Positions 4,823-6,109 of a stretch of DNA of 6,109 nucleotides are shown here, piece after piece; the stretch's first letter is position 1; every line of letters begins with the position of its first letter. The position numbers were made by a program, and so were the translations under genes. Source of the stretch: Pyrodictiaceae archaeon. GTDB taxonomy: Archaea; Thermoproteota; Thermoprotei_A; Sulfolobales; Pyrodictiaceae. The stretch covers positions 1 to 6,109 of the forward strand of contig WAQM01000029.1 of the NCBI GenBank assembly GCA_015520245.1, written 5' to 3'. Below the pieces are notes generated by a model that was not told where the DNA came from, searched no databases, and saw only the letters and a program-made list of their open reading frames with translations.

Positions 4823-5375
4823 CGCTCGTCCGCGCAGCCTCCTCCAGGCTCATCCCGTGCCTGTAAACCAGCTCCTCTATGGTCTCGGCCCTGTCCCAGG
4901 GGAATATTATCCAGGCGTCGGTCTCGTAGGCGTAGTAGTCGGGCCTAATTATGGACCACGGCTTCACGTAGATCGTCGCCGTCAGTATCTTGCGGGGCCC
5001 GTAAAGGCTCAGGAAGTCGGTCACCGTGTTCAGCGTCTTGCCCGTATCGGCCACATCGTCCACCACTAGGACGGTCTTGCCCCGCGCCTCCACGACCAGG
5101 GGCTGGGTGATGACGGGCCTCTCGGCGCGGTCCCCCACACCGCGGTAGAACTTCACCTCGACGACCCCTATCCGATCCACGCCCAGGTAGTCGGAGAGGA
5201 GCCGAGCGGGCACCCAGCCGCCCCGGAGCACGCCGACGATGAGGTCGATGTTCTCACCGTCCCTCCTTATCTGCTCGGCTATCCTGAGGCAGCCCTCCTC
5301 AACGTCGCGCCAGCTGACCGGCAGGAAGCGGGTGGGCCTGGGCCTGCGCAGCTTGGAAGGCCCCCCGGCCTCCAC
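4752..5375 (-). CDS. Purine-type phosphoribosyltransferase
   Basis: This is a type I phosphoribosyltransferase of 207 residues. It would join PRPP to a purine base (hypoxanthine, guanine or xanthine) in salvage, in the cytoplasm. The PRPP-binding signature is VLVVDDVADTGKTL (102-115), with the two Asp at 106-107 and the Thr-Gly-Lys-Thr loop. An earlier LIVGVLRGGWVPARLLSDYL (45-64) matches the family's pyrophosphate-loop region. IYVKPW (135-140) and AWIIFPWD (154-161) match the base-binding hood of archaeal xanthine/guanine-type enzymes. The C-terminal MSLEEAARTSGDDIDFVRRVL helix is also typical. The base specificity cannot be read safely. The start is GTG (5373-5375), two bases after the upstream stop, with GGTGG (5382-5386) six bases before it as ribosome binding site. 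The 3' end overlaps the Cgi121-like gene. Confidence 0.9.
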   Translation of the reverse strand: MEAGGPSKLRRPRPTRFLPVSWRDVEEGCLRIAEQIRRDGENIDLIVGVLRGGWVPARLLSDYLGVDRIGVVEVKFYRGVGDRAERPVITQPLVVEARGKTVLVVDDVADTGKTLNTVTDFLSLYGPRKILTATIYVKPWSIIRPDYYAYETDAWIIFPWDRAETIEELVYRHGMSLEEAARTSGDDIDFVRRVLRTRKAGAGAANG

Positions 5376-5390
5376 GGCTAGCCACCGTGG
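5372..5390 (-). promoter_or_regulatory. Hairpin and ribosome binding site at the MoaD-like/phosphoribosyltransferase junction
   Basis: In the minus-strand transcript, CCACGG (5390-5385) can pair with CCGTGG (5377-5372) around a 7-base loop. The element holds the last codons and stop of the MoaD-like gene, the GGTGG ribosome binding site, and the GTG start of the phosphoribosyltransferase. A ribosome reading through the Gly-Gly codons would open it, so it may couple translation of the two genes. Confidence 0.4.
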
Positions 5391-5638
5391 TATACCTGTA
5401 TGATGTGGACCCGGGTTCCCGGCTTGACCTCGTAGCCGCGCGGCAGGAGCCTCACGTCCACGCCGTCGACGAAGACCAGGAACCCCGGCCTCGGGGTGCC
5501 GTCGGCCTCGAGGGCCTCGGGCACCAGCTTAGCCAGCTCGGCTAGGAGGTCCCCCAGCCTCATCCCCTCGCGGTAGGGGATGTCTATGCTCCTCCCGCGG
5601 CGCTGGGCTATGCCGCCGACGAGCGTGGCCTGGGGCAT
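5378..5638 (-). CDS. MoaD/ThiS-family ubiquitin-like protein with C-terminal Gly-Gly
   Basis: The 86-residue protein has the beta-grasp pattern of MoaD, ThiS and the archaeal small modifiers (SAMPs). In order: an N-terminal strand pair (ATLVGGIAQRRGRSIDIPY), a helix (LGDLLAELAKLVPEAL, 28-43), then FLVFVDGVDVRLL (53-65), VKPGTRVHIIQ (71-81) and the terminal VYHGG. In this family the terminal Gly-Gly is adenylated by an E1-like enzyme. It then carries sulfur, for molybdopterin, thiamine or tRNA thiolation, or is conjugated to lysines of target proteins. The sequence does not say which. It contains only two lysines (37 and 72). The E1-like partner and MoaE are not in the window. It starts at ATG (5636-5638), 14 bases after the S17e stop, in the same cluster as S17e and the Cgi121-like gene. 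Confidence 0.88.
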   Translation of the reverse strand: MPQATLVGGIAQRRGRSIDIPYREGMRLGDLLAELAKLVPEALEADGTPRPGFLVFVDGVDVRLLPRGYEVKPGTRVHIIQVYHGG

Positions 5639-5652
5639 TGCGTGACCCTTGG

Positions 5653-5970
5653 CTACCGCTGCTCCTCCCGCTGAGGGCCGGCCTCGGGCTGCTCAGGGGC
5701 CTGCTCCTGGGCCCTGGCGAGCAGCTCGGCACGGATCTCCTCCGCGTGCCTCATCTCGTAGAGCGCCTGGAGCCTGCCCGTCCTCTTGTACAGCTTGACG
5801 AGCCTGGTGACGTAGCCGGCTATCTGGTTCCTGAGCTTCTTGGACGCCACCTCGACGAGCTCCGAGACGACCCTCTTGTTGTGCTCAAAGTCCTCGGTGA
5901 AGAGGTCAGGGTACATCTCGAGCAGCTTCCTCGCCGTGCGCTTCACGAGCCCTATCCTTACCTTGCCCAA
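5653..5970 (-). CDS. rps17e: 30S ribosomal protein S17e
   Basis: S17e is a small-subunit ribosomal protein found in archaea and eukaryotes. The first 57 residues match it closely: [18 protein letters not shown] (1-18), [16 protein letters not shown] (20-35), and [17 protein letters not shown] (43-59). The product is 105 residues. Archaeal homologues are usually about 60-80, so this one carries a C-terminal extension, first helical ([15 protein letters not shown]) and then a Pro/Glu/Gln-rich tail. The start is TTG (5968-5970). It is well supported by the family N-terminus and by a strong GAGGTG ribosome binding site (5977-5982) six bases upstream. It is first in a minus-strand cluster with the MoaD-like, phosphoribosyltransferase and Cgi121-like genes. 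Confidence 0.96.
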   Translation of the reverse strand: MGKVRIGLVKRTARKLLEMYPDLFTEDFEHNKRVVSELVEVASKKLRNQIAGYVTRLVKLYKRTGRLQALYEMRHAEEIRAELLARAQEQAPEQPEAGPQREEQR

Positions 5971-6015
5971 CCCTTACACCTCGCCTCTATGTGGCGCCCC
6001 GACCCCCGGTCCCGG

Positions 6016-6025
6016 GCTTTTAAAC
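6016..6025 (-). promoter_or_regulatory. TATA-like promoter of the S17e cluster
   Basis: GTTTAAAAGC on the minus strand is the clear A/T-rich element upstream of S17e. Usual spacing gives a start near 5995 and a 25-base leader containing the GAGGTG ribosome binding site. It would drive the whole minus-strand cluster. Confidence 0.6.
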
Positions 6026-6048
6026 CTCCCAGCCCGGCGGGGCCACGA

Positions 6049-6064
6049 GGGAAAGGTTTATATA
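6049..6064 (+). promoter_or_regulatory. Plus-strand BRE/TATA promoter for a gene beyond the right edge
   Basis: GAAAGG (6051-6056) followed by TTTATATA (6057-6064) has the form of a purine-rich BRE plus a strong archaeal TATA box. Transcription would start near 6086. A ribosome-binding-like GAGGGGTGA closes the window (6101-6109), and a GTG at 6099-6101 is also present. The gene itself is not visible. With the S17e promoter this makes a divergent promoter pair about 40 bases apart. Confidence 0.55.
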
Positions 6065-6109
6065 GAAGTAGGGCCGGACCGCGGACACCGCACGGAGCGT
6101 GAGGGGTGA

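Overview
The window looks like chromosomal DNA of a GC-rich, probably hyperthermophilic archaeon of the Thermoproteota (Crenarchaeota). The evidence is a ribosomal protein S17e gene (archaeal/eukaryotic family), a likely KEOPS subunit Cgi121, archaeal TATA-type promoters with one apparently leaderless gene, GGTG/GAGGTG ribosome binding sites, TTG and GTG starts, and heavy AGG/AGA arginine use. Genus cannot be fixed from the sequence alone.

Layout. (1) 1-1081, plus strand: the C-terminal part of a surface protein with three N-glycosylation sequons, one C-terminal membrane span and a basic tail. (2) 990-1760, minus strand: an unrecognised helical protein whose 3' end overlaps the surface-protein gene by 92 bases, tail to tail. 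(3) 1761-2043: a divergent intergenic region with a promoter at each end and several perfect inverted repeats between them. (4) 2044-3495, plus strand: gatB, a subunit of the tRNA-dependent amidotransferase. (5) 3482-3874, minus strand: a small protein with a CxxC motif in a NifU-like setting, converging on gatB with a 14-base overlap. (6) 3875-4246: mostly non-coding, but it holds a 35-codon minus-strand ORF encoding a glutamate/tryptophan repeat peptide (4056-4163), followed by a 13-bp inverted repeat that would fold the 3' UTR back on its stop codon. (7) 4247-5970, minus strand: a compact cluster, in transcription order S17e, a ubiquitin-like MoaD/ThiS-family protein ending in Gly-Gly, a purine-type phosphoribosyltransferase, and the Cgi121-like protein. 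(8) 5971-6109: a second divergent promoter region, serving S17e on the minus strand and an unseen gene beyond the right edge on the plus strand.

How the genes fit together. Most identifiable genes serve translation and tRNA maturation: GatB (amide transfer on mischarged tRNA), Cgi121 (KEOPS, t6A37 formation), S17e (small ribosomal subunit), and a MoaD/ThiS-like protein of the kind used for sulfur transfer to cofactors or tRNA, or as a protein modifier. The 4247-5970 cluster is packed tightly (a 14-base gap, a 2-base gap, then a 71-base overlap), which suggests one transcript. No tRNA, rRNA, insertion sequence or CRISPR array was seen. The least ordinary items are the Glu/Trp repeat peptide with its fold-back 3' region, and the structured stretch between the two promoters upstream of gatB.
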